Below are positions 37,241 through 47,934 of a DNA stretch of 64,000 bases, piece after piece (position 1 is the stretch's first letter; every line of letters starts with the position of its first letter). The translations under genes and the position numbers were made by a program. This stretch comes from Ramlibacter cellulosilyticus (GTDB taxonomy: Bacteria; Pseudomonadota; Gammaproteobacteria; Burkholderiales; Burkholderiaceae_C): positions 434,001 through 498,000 of the forward strand of contig NZ_JACORT010000002.1 of NCBI RefSeq assembly GCF_014297465.1, in the 5' to 3' direction. The notes under the pieces were generated by a model. It saw only the letters and a list, made by a program, of their open reading frames with translations, ran no database searches and had not been told where the DNA came from.

Positions 37241-38737
37241 ATGGACTACGTTTTGGCTCTCGACCAGGGCACGACCAGTTCGCGGGCCATCGCCTTCGAC
37301 CGCGAAGGCCGCGTGGCGGCGATCGCGCAGCGCGAGTTCCGGCAGATCTTCCCGCAGCCGGGGTGGGTGGAGCACGATCCGCGCGAGATCTGGGCCACGC
37401 AGCACGCGGTGGCGCTCGACGTCATCGCGCAGGTGGGCGGGGCGGCGCGCATCGCCTGCGTGGGCATCACGAACCAGCGCGAGACGGCGGTGCTGTGGGA
37501 CCGCGCCACCGGCCAGCCCGTGGCGAACGCCATCGTCTGGCAGGACCGGCGCACCGCCGGCCGCTGCGACGAGCTGCGCGCGCGCGGACTTGCCCGCGTC
37601 GTGCAGCAGCGGACAGGCCTGGTGATCGATGCCTACTTCTCCGGGACCAAGCTCGAATGGCTCCTGGACCACGTGCCCGGCGCCCGCGCGCGCGCCGAAG
37701 CGGGCGAGCTGGCGTTCGGCACGGTCGACAGCTGGCTGGTGTGGAACCTCACCGGCGGCCGCGTGCATGCGACGGATGCGAGCAATGCCTCGCGCACGAT
37801 GCTCTTCAACCTGCGCACGGGCGCCTGGGACGCGGACATGCTCAAGCTGCTGCGCATTCCGGCCGCCGTGCTGCCGCGCGTGGAGGCGTCGAGCGGCGAG
37901 ATCGCGGAGACGGAGCCTTCGCTGCTCGGCGCGGCGCTGCCCATCACCGGCATCGCGGGCGACCAGCAGGCCGCCACCTTCGGCCAGGCGTGCTGGTCTC
38001 CGGGCATGGCCAAGAACACGTACGGCACCGGCTGCTTCATGCTGATGAACACCGGCGCGCAGCGCGTGCCGAGCCGCAACCGCCTGCTCACCACCGTGGG
38101 CTGGCGCGGCCCGCAGGGGCAGACCAACCTGGCGTATTGCCTGGAAGGCAGCGTGTTCGTCGCGGGCGCGACAGTGCAATGGCTGCGCGACGGGCTGCAG
38201 ATCATCCAGTCGGCCGCGGAGGTGGAGTCGCTGGCGGCGCAGGTGGACGACACGGACGACGTCTACCTCGTTCCCGCCTTCGTGGGCCTCGGCACGCCCG
38301 ACTGGGACGCACGGGCCCGCGGAACGCTCGTGGGCATGACGCGCGGCACCGGTCGCGCGCACATCGCGCGGGCGGCGCTGGAGGCCATAGCGCTGCAAAG
38401 TGCCGACGTTTTCGCCGCGATGGCGCGCGATTCGCAGATTGCGTTGCGCGAACTGCGCGTGGACGGGGGCGCTTCGCGCAACAATCTGCTCATGCAGATG
38501 CAGGCGGATTTCCTGGGCGTGCCGGTGGTGCGCCCCCAAGTGACGGAGACGACGGCCCTGGGAGCGGCCTATCTCGCGGGATTGGCGACAGGCTTCTGGC
38601 GCGACGCCGACGAGATCGCGCTCCAGTGGCAGGCGGACCGGCGTTTCGAGCCGCGCCTGGGCGAAGGCGAGCGGCAGGCCAAGCTCGCGCGCTGGCGCGA
38701 AGCGGTCGAATGCGCGAAGGGCTGGGCCCGCCCTTGA
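37241..38737 (+). CDS. glpK: Glycerol kinase
   Basis: A 498-residue FGGY-family kinase that phosphorylates glycerol to glycerol 3-phosphate with ATP. Signatures are [19 protein letters not shown] at the start, [15 protein letters not shown], the [14 protein letters not shown] block and the C-terminal FGGY-like segment [15 protein letters not shown]. The glpD start lies inside its last codons, so kinase and dehydrogenase are translationally linked. No glycerol facilitator gene is adjacent. Confidence 0.98.
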   Translation: MDYVLALDQGTTSSRAIAFDREGRVAAIAQREFRQIFPQPGWVEHDPREIWATQHAVALDVIAQVGGAARIACVGITNQRETAVLWDRATGQPVANAIVWQDRRTAGRCDELRARGLARVVQQRTGLVIDAYFSGTKLEWLLDHVPGARARAEAGELAFGTVDSWLVWNLTGGRVHATDASNASRTMLFNLRTGAWDADMLKLLRIPAAVLPRVEASSGEIAETEPSLLGAALPITGIAGDQQAATFGQACWSPGMAKNTYGTGCFMLMNTGAQRVPSRNRLLTTVGWRGPQGQTNLAYCLEGSVFVAGATVQWLRDGLQIIQSAAEVESLAAQVDDTDDVYLVPAFVGLGTPDWDARARGTLVGMTRGTGRAHIARAALEAIALQSADVFAAMARDSQIALRELRVDGGASRNNLLMQMQADFLGVPVVRPQVTETTALGAAYLAGLATGFWRDADEIALQWQADRRFEPRLGEGERQAKLARWREAVECAKGWARP

Positions 38738-40335
38738 CCGACGCATCCCCGACCGGCGCCGCCCCGACGCGGCGCGAAGAGCTGTTGGCGCGCCTCGCGC
38801 AAGGCGGCACCTGGGACCTGGCCGTGGTGGGCGGTGGCGCCACCGGGCTCGGCGTGGCCCTGGATGCCGCGGCGCGCGGGTTGCGCGTTGTGCTGCTGGA
38901 ATCGCACGACTTCGCCAAGGGCACGTCCTCGCGCGCCACGAAGCTGGTGCACGGCGGCGTGCGCTACCTGGCGCAGGGCGACATCGCCCTGGTGCGCGAG
39001 GCGCTGCGCGAACGCACCACCCTCCTGAAGAATGCGCCCCACCTGGCGCAGCCCCTGCCGTTCGTGATGCCCTCGTACCGGCACTGGGAGACGCCGTTCT
39101 ACGGGATCGGGCTCAAGATGTACGACGCGCTGGCCGGCGCGGCGGGGCTGGGCGCCACCGAATTCCTGAGCCGCCGCGAGACGCTCGCGTGCCTGCCGAC
39201 CGCAAGGCCCGACGGCCTCAAGGGCGGCGTCAAGTACTGGGACGGCCAGTTCGACGACGCCCGGCTGGCGCTGGCGCTCGCCCGGACCGCGGCGCTGCGC
39301 GGGGCGCTGCTGGTCAACTACTGCCCCGTCACGCGCCTGGTGCACCGGGACGGCAAGGTCACGGGGCTCGTCTGCAAGGATGCCGAGAGCGGGCGCGAGT
39401 TCGACGTGCGGGCGACCTGCATCGTGAATGCGACGGGCGTCTGGGTCGACGAGTTGCGGCGCCAGGATGCGGAAGCGACCGGGCGCGAGGTGCGGCCCAT
39501 GGTGGCGCCGAGCCAGGGGGTGCACGCCGTGGTGGACCGCGAATTCCTGCCTGGCCAGCATGCGCTGATGGTTCCGAAGACCGCCGACGGCCGCGTGCTG
39601 TTCGGCGTGCCGTGGATGGGCAAGCTCATCCTGGGAACGACGGACACGCCCCGGGGCGACCTGCCGCGCGAGCCGCGGCCGTTTCGCGAGGAACTGGCGT
39701 TCATCCTGTCCGAGGCCGGGCGCTACCTCGTGCGGGCGCCGCGCCCGGAAGACATCCGCAGCCTGTGGGTGGGCCTGCGGCCGCTCGTGAAGCCCGTCGG
39801 GGACGAAGGGGAGCCGACCAAATCGCTGAGCCGCGAGCACACCGTGCTGGTGGGGCGCAGCGGCCTGGTCACGGTCACGGGCGGGAAGTGGACGACGTAC
39901 CGCGCGATGGCGGAAGACGTCCTGGAGAAATGCTTCGAGACGCGCCTGCTCCCGCGGCGTTCCGCGGGAGTGACTGCTGACTTGCCGCTGGTGGGCGCCC
40001 CGGCTTCCGGCCAGGTGGCAACGTCCATCGCCGCGGCCCCCGGCCTGCATCTGTATGGAACCGAAGCGGCCCAGGTCGCCTCCATCCCGGGCGGCGACCG
40101 CCACCTCGGGGGCGGCCTGACCGTGGCGATGGTGCGCTTCGCCGCCCGCCATGAATATGCGCGGACGGTGGAAGACGTGCTGGCGCGGCGCCTGCGGCTG
40201 CTGTTCACGGACGCCGCCCTGGCCGCCTCGCTGGCGGCCGAAGTCGGCGAGTTGTTGCGCGCGGAAACCGGCGTCGACCCCCAGGCGGCCGCCTTCCGCG
40301 AGCTGGCGGCGAGTTACCTGCGGATGCCCGCGTGA
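38710..40335 (+). CDS. glpD: Glycerol-3-phosphate dehydrogenase
   Basis: A 541-residue membrane-associated flavoprotein that oxidises glycerol 3-phosphate to dihydroxyacetone phosphate and feeds electrons to ubiquinone. Visible are the FAD motif [43 protein letters not shown], and [18 protein letters not shown]. The ATG at 38710 overlaps glpK by 28 bases; a TTG at 38734 just before the glpK stop is a realistic alternative and would remove eight residues. It is the partner of glpK in glycerol use. Confidence 0.96.
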   Translation: MREGLGPPLTDASPTGAAPTRREELLARLAQGGTWDLAVVGGGATGLGVALDAAARGLRVVLLESHDFAKGTSSRATKLVHGGVRYLAQGDIALVREALRERTTLLKNAPHLAQPLPFVMPSYRHWETPFYGIGLKMYDALAGAAGLGATEFLSRRETLACLPTARPDGLKGGVKYWDGQFDDARLALALARTAALRGALLVNYCPVTRLVHRDGKVTGLVCKDAESGREFDVRATCIVNATGVWVDELRRQDAEATGREVRPMVAPSQGVHAVVDREFLPGQHALMVPKTADGRVLFGVPWMGKLILGTTDTPRGDLPREPRPFREELAFILSEAGRYLVRAPRPEDIRSLWVGLRPLVKPVGDEGEPTKSLSREHTVLVGRSGLVTVTGGKWTTYRAMAEDVLEKCFETRLLPRRSAGVTADLPLVGAPASGQVATSIAAAPGLHLYGTEAAQVASIPGGDRHLGGGLTVAMVRFAARHEYARTVEDVLARRLRLLFTDAALAASLAAEVGELLRAETGVDPQAAAFRELAASYLRMPA

Positions 40336-40357
40336 GTGGGGCGTCTGTAGGACCCGT

Positions 40358-40385
40358 TTGACAACCGTCCCCGATCTGCCATAAT
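40358..40385 (+). promoter_or_regulatory. Sigma70-type promoter of the rplN (spc/alpha) cluster
   Basis: A perfect -35 TTGACA (40358-40363) is followed by a 16-base spacer and CATAAT (40380-40385), one mismatch from TATAAT. It lies about 180 bases before the rplN start codon and just after glpD. The strength fits a ribosomal-protein operon. Confidence 0.85.
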
Positions 40386-40391
40386 CGCGGG

Positions 40392-40409
40392 CTCGCCTTT
40401 TTGGGCGAG
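40392..40409 (+). other. Leader hairpin of the rplN transcript
   Basis: CTCGCC (40392-40397) pairs with GGCGAG (40404-40409) around a TTTTTG loop, within the first 20 or so bases of the predicted transcript. The leader continues to 40564 and contains no supported gene. A role in 5-prime end stability or feedback control is possible; it is inference. Confidence 0.55.
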
Positions 40410-40564
40410 TGTGTATGCATCGTGCCGTCTCCCTGGGAGCCGGCGTCGCCCATTCGGAACTTGCGGGCCTGCGGGCCCAACGGGGACGGCGGGCCCAAGA
40501 CTGCCCCGATGTCCTGCCGGATCGTCCTGCAGGGTGCGTTCGGGTCAAGTTGGGAATAAATGAA

Positions 40565-40933
40565 ATGATCCAGACTGAATCTCGGCTCGAAGTCGCCGAC
40601 AACACCGGCGCGAAGTCCGTTCTTTGCATCAAGGTGCTGGGCGGCTCCAAGCGTCGCTACGCGAGCGTGGGCGACATCATCAAGGTGAGCATCAAGGAAG
40701 CTGCTCCGCGCGGCCGCGTCAAGAAGGGCGAGGTCTACAGCGCAGTGGTCGTCCGCACCGCCAAGGGCATCCGCCGCGGCGACGGCTCCCTCATCAAGTT
40801 CGACGGCAATGCCGCCGTGCTGCTCAACAACAAGCTGGAGCCCATCGGCACCCGCATCTTCGGCCCGGTCACGCGCGAACTGCGTACCGAGAAGTTCATG
40901 AAGATCGTGTCCCTGGCTCCCGAAGTCCTCTAA
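40565..40933 (+). CDS. rplN: 50S ribosomal protein L14
   Basis: A 122-residue protein starting [19 protein letters not shown], with [20 protein letters not shown] and the C-terminal [18 protein letters not shown], all typical of L14. It opens the ribosomal cluster here; the usual upstream S17/L29 genes are replaced by glpD. I rejected an in-frame 52-codon extension covering the leader. Confidence 0.99.
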   Translation: MIQTESRLEVADNTGAKSVLCIKVLGGSKRRYASVGDIIKVSIKEAAPRGRVKKGEVYSAVVVRTAKGIRRGDGSLIKFDGNAAVLLNNKLEPIGTRIFGPVTRELRTEKFMKIVSLAPEVL

Positions 40934-40942
40934 GGAAGCGCC

Positions 40943-41260
40943 ATGAACAAGATCCGCAAGGGTGACGAAGTCATCGTCCTGGCCGGCAAGGACAAGGGCA
41001 AGCGCGGCAAGGTGTCGCTGCGCAAGGACGACCAGTACGTCGTCGTCGAGGGCATCAACCTCGTCAAGAAGCACACGAAGCCGAACCCCATGAAGGGCAC
41101 CACCGGCGGGATCGTGGAGAAGGCCATGCCGATCCACCAGTCCAACGTGGCGATCTACAACGGCGCGACCGGCAAGGCCGATCGCGTGGGCATCAAGGTC
41201 GATGGCGACAAGCGCACCCGCGTCTTCAAGTCGTCCGGCGAAGAAATCAAGGTGGCCTGA
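40943..41260 (+). CDS. rplX: 50S ribosomal protein L24
   Basis: A 105-residue protein with the KOW motif near the N-terminus ([19 protein letters not shown]) and the [19 protein letters not shown] segment of L24, an early-assembly protein that binds the 5-prime part of 23S rRNA. It begins 9 bases after rplN, with GGAAG before the ATG. Confidence 0.99.
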   Translation: MNKIRKGDEVIVLAGKDKGKRGKVSLRKDDQYVVVEGINLVKKHTKPNPMKGTTGGIVEKAMPIHQSNVAIYNGATGKADRVGIKVDGDKRTRVFKSSGEEIKVA

Positions 41261-41262
41261 CC

Positions 41263-41805
41263 ATGAGCGCTCGTCTCCAAGAACACTACAAGACCAAGGT
41301 CGCTCCCGAGCTGACCGCCAAGTTCGGCTACAAGTCGCCGATGCAGGTGCCCCGCATCACCAAGATCACGCTGAACATGGGCGTGAGCGAGGCGGTCGCC
41401 GACAAGAAGGTCATGGAAAACGCCGTGGGCGACCTGACCAAGATCGCCGGCCAGAAGCCCGTGGTGACCAAGGCCAAGAAGGCCATCGCCGGCTTCAAGA
41501 TCCGCGAAGGCCAGGCCATCGGCACGATGGTCACGCTGCGCGGCGCCCGCATGTACGAATTCCTGGACCGCTTCATCACCGTGGCCCTGCCGCGCGTGCG
41601 TGACTTCCGTGGTGTCAGCGGCCGTGCCTTCGATGGCCGCGGCAACTACAACATCGGCGTCAAGGAACAGATCATCTTCCCGGAAATCGAGTACGACAAG
41701 GTCGACGCCCTGCGCGGCCTGAACATCTCGATCACCACGACGGCCAAGACCGACGAGGAAGCCAAGGCGCTGCTCGCGGGCTTCCGCTTCCCCTTCAAGA
41801 ACTGA
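41263..41805 (+). CDS. rplE: 50S ribosomal protein L5
   Basis: A 180-residue protein with the L5 signatures [16 protein letters not shown] and [18 protein letters not shown]. It binds 5S rRNA and contacts P-site tRNA. It starts two bases after rplX, implying coupled translation. Confidence 0.99.
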   Translation: MSARLQEHYKTKVAPELTAKFGYKSPMQVPRITKITLNMGVSEAVADKKVMENAVGDLTKIAGQKPVVTKAKKAIAGFKIREGQAIGTMVTLRGARMYEFLDRFITVALPRVRDFRGVSGRAFDGRGNYNIGVKEQIIFPEIEYDKVDALRGLNISITTTAKTDEEAKALLAGFRFPFKN

Positions 41806-41814
41806 GGTATCCAC

Positions 41815-42120
41815 GTGGCCAAGACTGCCCTGATCCAGCGCGAGCTGAAGCGCGACAAGCTGGTTGCCCAGTACGCGAAGAAGTACGAAGAGCTGAAGTC
41901 CATCGCGAACGACGCGAAGAAGAGCGACGACGAGCGCATGGCCGCCCGCCTGGCGCTGCAGAAGCTTCCCCGCAATGCCAACCCGACCCGCCAGCGCAAC
42001 CGCTGCGAACTGACCGGCCGTGCCCGCGGCACCTTCCGCCAGTTCGGCATCGTGCGCCACAAGATCCGCGAGATGGCCTTCTCTGGCGACATCCCCGGCA
42101 TCACCAAGGCCAGCTGGTAA
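41815..42120 (+). CDS. rpsN: 30S ribosomal protein S14 (zinc-free type)
   Basis: A 101-residue S14 with a GTG start. The C-terminal half [27 protein letters not shown] has the S14 fold but only one Cys, so it is the long, zinc-independent form rather than the short CxxC form. It lies 9 bases after rplE. Confidence 0.98.
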   Translation: MAKTALIQRELKRDKLVAQYAKKYEELKSIANDAKKSDDERMAARLALQKLPRNANPTRQRNRCELTGRARGTFRQFGIVRHKIREMAFSGDIPGITKASW

Positions 42121-42141
42121 GCCGGGCGAGGAGAGACAGAT

Positions 42142-42537
42142 ATGAGCATGAGTGATCCCATCTCCGACCTGCTGACGCGCATCCGCAACGCGCAGATGGT
42201 CTCCAAGGCGACGGTGTCGGTGCCCTCTTCCAAGGTGAAGGTGGCCATCGCCCAGGTGCTGAAGGACGAGGGTTACATCGACGGTTTCCAGGTGAAGACC
42301 GAAGGCAACAAGAGCGAGCTCGAGATTGCCCTCAAGTACTACGCCGGCCGTCCGGTGATCGAACGCATCGAGCGCGTGAGCCGTCCCGGCCTGCGCGTCT
42401 ACAAGGGCCGCAACGACATCCCCCAGGTCATGAACGGCCTGGGCGTGGCGATCGTCACCACGCCGAAGGGCGTGATGACCGACCGCAAGGCGCGCGCCAA
42501 CGGCGTGGGCGGCGAAGTGCTGTGCTACGTCGCCTAA
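42142..42537 (+). CDS. rpsH: 30S ribosomal protein S8
   Basis: A 131-residue protein with [16 protein letters not shown] at the N-terminus and the C-terminal S8 motif [20 protein letters not shown]. It binds the central domain of 16S rRNA and in E. coli represses the spc operon by binding its mRNA. GAGGAGA lies before the start. Confidence 0.99.
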   Translation: MSMSDPISDLLTRIRNAQMVSKATVSVPSSKVKVAIAQVLKDEGYIDGFQVKTEGNKSELEIALKYYAGRPVIERIERVSRPGLRVYKGRNDIPQVMNGLGVAIVTTPKGVMTDRKARANGVGGEVLCYVA

Positions 42538-42552
42538 GGGAAGGATAGGAAC

Positions 42553-43086
42553 ATGTCCCGAGTCGGAAAGTCGCCGGTCGCCGTCCCCCAGGGCGTCGAC
42601 GTGGCCATCAAGGAAGACCAGATCAGCGTCAAGGGCAAGGGCGGCAACCTGTCGCTGTCCCAGAACCGCCTGGTCAAGGTGAGCAACGAGAACGGCAAGC
42701 TGACGTTCACCCCCGTGGACGAGTCGCGTGAAGCGAACGCCATGAGCGGCACGATGCGCCAGCTGGTGAACAACATGGTGCAGGGCGTGACCGCCGGCTT
42801 CGAGAAGAAGCTGACGCTGGTCGGCGTGGGCTTCCGCGCCGCCGCCCAGGGCAACAAACTGAACCTGGCCATCGGTTTCTCGCACCCCGTGAACATCGAG
42901 ATGCCCGAGGGCATCACGGTCGCCACCCCCGCCCCGACGGAAATCATCGTCAAGGGCGCGGACCGCCAGCGCGTGGGCCAGATCGCCGCGGAAATCCGCG
43001 CGGTCCGCCCGCCCGAGCCCTACAAGGGCAAGGGCATCCGCTACGCGGACGAGAAGGTCGTGATCAAAGAGACCAAGAAGAAGTAA
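42553..43086 (+). CDS. rplF: 50S ribosomal protein L6
   Basis: A 177-residue protein of two similar L6 domains. It starts [17 protein letters not shown] and ends with [17 protein letters not shown], the conserved L6 signature near the peptidyl-transferase and factor-binding region. Confidence 0.99.
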   Translation: MSRVGKSPVAVPQGVDVAIKEDQISVKGKGGNLSLSQNRLVKVSNENGKLTFTPVDESREANAMSGTMRQLVNNMVQGVTAGFEKKLTLVGVGFRAAAQGNKLNLAIGFSHPVNIEMPEGITVATPAPTEIIVKGADRQRVGQIAAEIRAVRPPEPYKGKGIRYADEKVVIKETKKK

Positions 43087-43097
43087 GGAACCACACC

Positions 43098-43466
43098 ATG
43101 ACTTTGACCAAGAAGGAACAGCGTCTGCGCCGCGCGCGCCAGACCCGCATCCGCATTGCGACGCAAGGTGTGGCCCGCCTGACGGTGAACCGCACCAACC
43201 TGCACATCTACGCGCAGCTGATCTCCGACGACGGCTCGAAGGTGCTGGCCTCCGCCTCCACCGCCGAAGCCGACGTCCGCAAGGAGCTCGGCGCCTCCGG
43301 CAAGGGCGCGACGGTTGCCGCTGCGGCCTCCGTGGGCAAGCGCATCGCCGAGAAGGCGAAGGCCGCCGGCGTCGAGAAGGTCGCGTTCGATCGCGCCGGC
43401 TTCGCCTACCACGGCCGCGTCAAGGCGCTGGCCGATGCCGCCCGCGAAGCGGGCCTGCAGTTCTAA
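43098..43466 (+). CDS. rplR: 50S ribosomal protein L18
   Basis: A 122-residue, strongly basic L18. It shows [30 protein letters not shown] and the C-terminal [24 protein letters not shown]. It binds 5S rRNA with L5. Confidence 0.99.
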   Translation: MTLTKKEQRLRRARQTRIRIATQGVARLTVNRTNLHIYAQLISDDGSKVLASASTAEADVRKELGASGKGATVAAAASVGKRIAEKAKAAGVEKVAFDRAGFAYHGRVKALADAAREAGLQF

Positions 43467-43483
43467 CGGACACGGATAAGCAA

Positions 43484-44005
43484 ATGGCAAAGATTCAAGC
43501 TAACCGCCAGGGTGACGGTCCGGAAGACGGCCTGCGCGAGAAGATGATCGCGGTGAACCGCGTGACCAAGGTGGTGAAGGGCGGCCGTATCCTCGGCTTC
43601 GCCGCACTGACCGTGGTCGGCGACGGCGACGGCCGCGTCGGCATGGGCAAGGGCAAGTCCAAGGAAGTGCCCCTGGCCGTGCAGAAGGCGATGGAAGAAG
43701 CCCGCCGCAACATGATGAAGGTGTCGCTGAAGAACGGCACGCTGCACCACCAGGTGCACGGCCACCACGGTGCCGCCCGCGTCATGATGGCGCCGGCGCC
43801 CAAGGGTACCGGCATCATCGCCGGCGGCCCGATGCGCGCCGTGTTCGAAGTGATGGGCATCACCGACGTCGTGGCCAAGAGCCACGGCACGTCCAACCCG
43901 TACAACATGGTCCGCGCGACGCTGGATGCGCTGAAGAACTCCACCACGGCGTCGGAAGTGGCTGCCAAGCGCGGCAAGTCGGTCGAAGACATCTTCGCCG
44001 CCTAA
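43484..44005 (+). CDS. rpsE: 30S ribosomal protein S5
   Basis: A 173-residue S5. The N-terminal double-stranded RNA-binding domain has [36 protein letters not shown], and the C-terminal domain has [19 protein letters not shown] and [14 protein letters not shown]. It contributes to decoding accuracy. Confidence 0.99.
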   Translation: MAKIQANRQGDGPEDGLREKMIAVNRVTKVVKGGRILGFAALTVVGDGDGRVGMGKGKSKEVPLAVQKAMEEARRNMMKVSLKNGTLHHQVHGHHGAARVMMAPAPKGTGIIAGGPMRAVFEVMGITDVVAKSHGTSNPYNMVRATLDALKNSTTASEVAAKRGKSVEDIFAA

Positions 44006-44016
44006 GGAGCTAGCAG

Positions 44017-44205
44017 ATGGCTAACGAACAGAAGAAGACCGTGAAGGTGCAGCTCGTGCGCTCCCCGATCGGTACCAAGGAATCGCACCGCGCGACGGTG
44101 CGCGGCCTGGGCCTGCGCAAGCTGAACTCCGTCAGCGAGCTCGAGGACACGCCGGCCGTGCGCGGCATGATCAACAAGATCGACTACCTGGTGAAGGTGC
44201 TGTAA
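44017..44205 (+). CDS. rpmD: 50S ribosomal protein L30
   Basis: A 62-residue L30 with [29 protein letters not shown], the family signature. Its stop overlaps the rplO start by one base (TAATG). Confidence 0.98.
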   Translation: MANEQKKTVKVQLVRSPIGTKESHRATVRGLGLRKLNSVSELEDTPAVRGMINKIDYLVKVL

Positions 44206-44636
44206 TGGAACTGAACACCATCAAGCCCGCAGAGGGCAGCAAGAAGGCGCGTCGCCGCGTCGGCCGCGGCATCGGCTCCGGCCTGGGCAAGACCGCAGGC
44301 CGCGGCCACAAGGGCCAGAAGTCCCGCGCGGGCGGCTACCACAAGGTCGGCTTCGAAGGCGGCCAGATGCCGCTGCAGCGCCGCCTGCCCAAGCGCGGCT
44401 TCAAGTCGCACAACCTGCAGTTCAACGGCGAGATCACGCTGGCGCAGCTGGAGAAGCTGGGCGCGGCCGAAGTCGACCTGCTGTCGCTGAAGGCCGCCAA
44501 GCTGGTGCCCCAGATCGTGAAGAGCGTGAAGGTCATCAAGTCCGGCGAACTGAAGCGCTCGGTCAAGCTGACCGGCATCGGTGCGACCGCGGGTGCCAAG
44601 GCTGCCATCGAGGCGGCCGGCGGTTCCCTGAACTAA
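44205..44636 (+). CDS. rplO: 50S ribosomal protein L15
   Basis: A 143-residue protein with the Gly/Lys-rich N-terminus [26 protein letters not shown] that threads into 23S rRNA, and a globular C-terminal part. It is translationally coupled to rpmD and directly upstream of secY. Confidence 0.99.
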   Translation: MELNTIKPAEGSKKARRRVGRGIGSGLGKTAGRGHKGQKSRAGGYHKVGFEGGQMPLQRRLPKRGFKSHNLQFNGEITLAQLEKLGAAEVDLLSLKAAKLVPQIVKSVKVIKSGELKRSVKLTGIGATAGAKAAIEAAGGSLN

Positions 44637-44652
44637 GACGAGGCGCAAGCAC

Positions 44653-45969
44653 TTGGCAACCGCAGCCCAGATCGCGAAGACCGGCAAGTTCGGCGACCTG
44701 CGTCGCCGGCTGGTGTTCCTGCTGCTCGCCCTGGTGGTCTACCGCATCGGCGCGCACATCCCCGTGCCCGGCATCAACCCGGACCAGCTCGCGCAGCTGT
44801 TCAAGGGCCAGCAGGGCGGCATCCTGAGCCTGTTCAACATGTTCTCGGGCGGGGCGCTGTCGCGCTTCACGGTGTTCGCGTTGGGGATCATGCCGTACAT
44901 CTCGGCCTCCATCATCATGCAGCTGCTCACCTACGTCCTCCCGACGTTCGAGCAGCTGAAGAAGGAGGGCGAGGCCGGCCGGCGCAAGATCACCCAGTAC
45001 ACCCGCTACGGCACGCTGGGCCTGGCGCTGTTCCAGTCGCTCGGCATCGCCATGGCGCTGGAAGGCTCCGCCGGCCTGGTGCTGAACCCGGGCTTCGGCT
45101 TCCGCATGACCGCGGTGGTGAGCCTGACGGCCGGCACCATGTTCCTGATGTGGCTGGGCGAGCAGATCACCGAACGCGGTCTCGGCAACGGGATCTCGAT
45201 CCTGATCTTCGCCGGCATCGCCGCGGGCCTGCCCAACGCGATCGGCGGGCTGCTGGAACTGGTGCGCACGGGCTCGATGGGCCCGCTGGTGGCGATCTTC
45301 ATCGTCGCGACCGTGGTCCTGGTGACCTACTTCGTGGTGTTCGTGGAGCGTGGCCAGCGCAAGATCCTGGTCAACTACGCGCGCCGCCAGGTCGGGAACA
45401 AGGTCTACGGCGGCCAGAGCTCGCACCTGCCGCTGAAGCTGAACATGGCCGGCGTGATCCCCCCGATCTTCGCCAGCTCGATCATCCTGCTGCCCGCGAC
45501 CGTGGTGAGCTGGTTCTCCACCGGCGATTCCATGCGCTGGCTGAAGGACATTGCGGCCACGCTCAGCCCCGGACAGCCGATCTATGTCATGCTTTACGCT
45601 GCAGCGATCGTGTTCTTCTGCTTCTTCTACACGGCCCTGGTGTTCAACAGCCGGGAGACCGCGGACAACCTGAAGAAGAGCGGCGCGTTCGTCCCGGGCA
45701 TCCGCCCGGGCGAGCAGACGGCGAAGTACATCGACAAGATCCTGGCTCGCCTGACGCTGGCCGGCGCGATCTACATCACCTTCGTGTGCCTGCTGCCCGA
45801 GTTCCTGATCCTGAAGTACAACGTGCCGTTCTACTTCGGCGGGACCTCGCTGCTGATCATCGTGGTGGTCACGATGGACTTCATGGCGCAGGTGCAGAAC
45901 TACCTGATGAGCCAGCAGTACGAGAGTCTGCTCAAGAAGGCGAACTTCAAGACCTCGCTCGGTGGCTGA
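44653..45969 (+). CDS. secY: Preprotein translocase subunit SecY
   Basis: A 438-residue inner-membrane channel with ten predicted transmembrane segments. Signatures are [17 protein letters not shown] near the start, [19 protein letters not shown], and [27 protein letters not shown]. It forms the SecYEG export pore. The start is TTG at 44653, which is unusual but supported by the N-terminal match [18 protein letters not shown] and the 16-base gap after rplO. Confidence 0.98.
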   Translation: MATAAQIAKTGKFGDLRRRLVFLLLALVVYRIGAHIPVPGINPDQLAQLFKGQQGGILSLFNMFSGGALSRFTVFALGIMPYISASIIMQLLTYVLPTFEQLKKEGEAGRRKITQYTRYGTLGLALFQSLGIAMALEGSAGLVLNPGFGFRMTAVVSLTAGTMFLMWLGEQITERGLGNGISILIFAGIAAGLPNAIGGLLELVRTGSMGPLVAIFIVATVVLVTYFVVFVERGQRKILVNYARRQVGNKVYGGQSSHLPLKLNMAGVIPPIFASSIILLPATVVSWFSTGDSMRWLKDIAATLSPGQPIYVMLYAAAIVFFCFFYTALVFNSRETADNLKKSGAFVPGIRPGEQTAKYIDKILARLTLAGAIYITFVCLLPEFLILKYNVPFYFGGTSLLIIVVVTMDFMAQVQNYLMSQQYESLLKKANFKTSLGG

Positions 45970-45971
45970 TC

Positions 45972-46190
45972 GTGTCGAAAGACGATGTCATCCAGATGCA
46001 GGGGGAGGTGGTCGAAAACCTCCCGAATGCAACCTTCCGGGTGAAGTTGGAAAACGGGCACATCGTGCTCGGACATATTTCGGGAAAGATGCGGATGCAC
46101 TACATCCGCATCCTGCCGGGTGACAAGGTCACCGTGGAATTGACGCCCTACGACTTGTCGCGGGCACGGATCGTGTTCCGCGCGAAGTAG
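45972..46190 (+). CDS. infA: Translation initiation factor IF-1
   Basis: A 72-residue OB-fold protein, starting GTG at 45972 two bases after secY. It shows [21 protein letters not shown] and the ending [16 protein letters not shown]. It blocks the A site during initiation. Burkholderiales often carry a second infA elsewhere; this is the copy in the ribosomal cluster. Confidence 0.97.
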   Translation: MSKDDVIQMQGEVVENLPNATFRVKLENGHIVLGHISGKMRMHYIRILPGDKVTVELTPYDLSRARIVFRAK

Positions 46191-46214
46191 CGGAGAGGAA
46201 TTAGGAGAAAAGCA

Positions 46215-46328
46215 ATGAGAGTTTCGGCTTCCGTCAAGAAGATCTGCCGCAACTGCAAGATCATCCGCCGCAAGGGTGTCGTGCGCGTGATCTGCACGGA
46301 CCCGCGCCACAAGCAGCGCCAGGGCTGA
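46215..46328 (+). CDS. rpmJ: 50S ribosomal protein L36
   Basis: A 37-residue protein, [17 protein letters not shown] through DPRHKQRQG. The zinc-ribbon residues are Cys-x2-Cys near 11-14, a Cys at 27 and a His at 32, so it is the zinc-binding form. It lies between infA and rpsM with a clear GGAG ribosome-binding site upstream. Confidence 0.98.
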   Translation: MRVSASVKKICRNCKIIRRKGVVRVICTDPRHKQRQG

Positions 46329-46350
46329 TTTCGGATTTAGAGGAAAAGAC

Positions 46351-46716
46351 ATGGCACGTATCGCCGGTATCAACATTCCGCCGCACCAGCACGCCGAGAT
46401 CGGCCTGACCGCGATCTTCGGCATCGGCCGCACGCGCGCCCGCAAGATCTGCGAAGCGACGGGCATCCCCTACTCCAAGAAGGTGAAGGACCTCTCCGAC
46501 GCCGACCTGGAAAAGATCCGCGACCAGATCGCCCAGTTCACGATCGAAGGCGACCTGCGCCGCGAGACCACGATGAACATCAAGCGACTGATGGACATCG
46601 GCTGCTACCGCGGTTTCCGCCATCGCCGCGGCCTGCCCATGCGCGGCCAGCGCACCCGCACCAACGCCCGCACCCGCAAGGGTCCGCGCAAGGCTGCGCA
46701 GGCGCTCAAGAAATAA
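46351..46716 (+). CDS. rpsM: 30S ribosomal protein S13
   Basis: A 121-residue protein starting [19 protein letters not shown]. The helix-hairpin-helix region is [16 protein letters not shown], and the basic tail [17 protein letters not shown] reaches the P-site tRNA. First gene of the alpha-operon group. Confidence 0.99.
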   Translation: MARIAGINIPPHQHAEIGLTAIFGIGRTRARKICEATGIPYSKKVKDLSDADLEKIRDQIAQFTIEGDLRRETTMNIKRLMDIGCYRGFRHRRGLPMRGQRTRTNARTRKGPRKAAQALKK

Positions 46717-46735
46717 ACCGGAAGAGAGTTAAGAC

Positions 46736-47140
46736 ATGGCCAAGGCTCCTGCCAACAACGCCGCGCAGCGCGTGCGCAAGAAGGTCCGCAAGAACGTGAG
46801 CGACGGCGTCGCCCACGTGCACGCTTCCTTCAACAACACGATCATCACGATCACCGACCGCCAGGGCAACGCGCTGTCCTGGGCCTCCTCCGGTGGCCAG
46901 GGCTTCAAGGGCTCGCGCAAGTCCACGCCGTTCGCCGCGCAGGTCGCGAGCGAAGTGGCCGGCCGCGCCGCCATGGAGCAGGGCATCAAGAACCTGGACG
47001 TCGAGATCCGTGGCCCCGGCCCGGGCCGCGAGTCCTCCGTCCGTGCGCTGGCCGCGCTGGGCATCCGCATCACGTCGATCTCCGACGTGACGCCGGTCCC
47101 GCACAACGGCTGCCGCCCGCAGAAGCGCCGTCGCATCTAA
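46736..47140 (+). CDS. rpsK: 30S ribosomal protein S11
   Basis: A 134-residue protein with [43 protein letters not shown] and the C-terminal [18 protein letters not shown], typical of S11 in the 30S platform. Confidence 0.99.
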   Translation: MAKAPANNAAQRVRKKVRKNVSDGVAHVHASFNNTIITITDRQGNALSWASSGGQGFKGSRKSTPFAAQVASEVAGRAAMEQGIKNLDVEIRGPGPGRESSVRALAALGIRITSISDVTPVPHNGCRPQKRRRI

Positions 47141-47227
47141 GTCGGCAAGTAAGCCCACCGCCGGTGGTGCACCGCACCGCCGGCTCCTGCGCCAGTAGGG
47201 CGCAGTAGTCATTTAAGGAAAGCAAAA

Positions 47228-47851
47228 GTGGCACGTTATCTCGGCCCCAAGGCCAAACTCTCCCGCCGTGAAGGCACCGACCTGTTCCTGAAGAGCGCCC
47301 GCCGCGCCATCAGCGACAAGGCCAAGTTCGACTCCAAGCCCGGCCAGCACGGCCGCACTTCCGGCCAGCGCACGTCCGACTTCGGCCTGCAGCTGCGCGA
47401 GAAGCAGAAGGTCAAGCGCATGTACGGCGTGCTGGAGAAGCAGTTCCGCCGCTACTTCGAGGAAGCGTCCCGCCGCAAGGGCAATTCCGGCGCGAACCTG
47501 CTGTTCCTGCTGGAGTCCCGCCTGGACAACGTCGTCTACCGCATGGGCTTCGGCTCCACGCGCGCGGAAGCCCGCCAGCTGGTCTCCCACAAGGCGATCA
47601 CGGTCAACGGCCAGGCCATCAACATCCCGTCGTACCAGGTCAAGGCCGGCGACGTGGTCGCGGTGCGCGAGAAGTCCAAGAAGCAGAACCGCGTCGTCGA
47701 GGCCCTGCAGCTGGCCACGCAAGTGGGCATCCCGGCCTGGATCGAAGTGAACGTCGACAAGGCGGAAGGCACCTTCAAGAAGGTCCCGGACCGCGACGAA
47801 TTCGGCGCCGACATCAACGAATCGCTGATCGTCGAACTGTATTCGCGTTAA
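47228..47851 (+). CDS. rpsD: 30S ribosomal protein S4 (zinc-free type)
   Basis: A 207-residue protein with a GTG start. The N-terminal [18 protein letters not shown] is followed by a region without the zinc cysteines, and the S4 RNA-binding domain is at about 97-160 ([25 protein letters not shown]). In E. coli S4 represses the alpha operon; the 87-base gap before this gene contains GC-rich hairpin sequence that could be a control site. Confidence 0.98.
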   Translation: MARYLGPKAKLSRREGTDLFLKSARRAISDKAKFDSKPGQHGRTSGQRTSDFGLQLREKQKVKRMYGVLEKQFRRYFEEASRRKGNSGANLLFLLESRLDNVVYRMGFGSTRAEARQLVSHKAITVNGQAINIPSYQVKAGDVVAVREKSKKQNRVVEALQLATQVGIPAWIEVNVDKAEGTFKKVPDRDEFGADINESLIVELYSR

Positions 47852-47934
47852 TCGAGTTCCCTGGCGCCGGGCACGGCGCCAGGGCCCCAGCCTTACCGGT
47901 GTAACGAGCCGGGGGTATTGAGAGGAAGTCCTGC

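Noticed and set aside
40409-40564. An in-frame N-terminal extension or leader peptide before rplN
   Set aside because: L14 proteins start at MIQ, and the extension covers the transcript leader with no ribosomal-protein similarity.
47141-47227. A small gene between rpsK and rpsD
   Set aside because: No start with a ribosome-binding site and no conserved peptide; the GC-rich inverted sequence is better seen as leader structure for rpsD.
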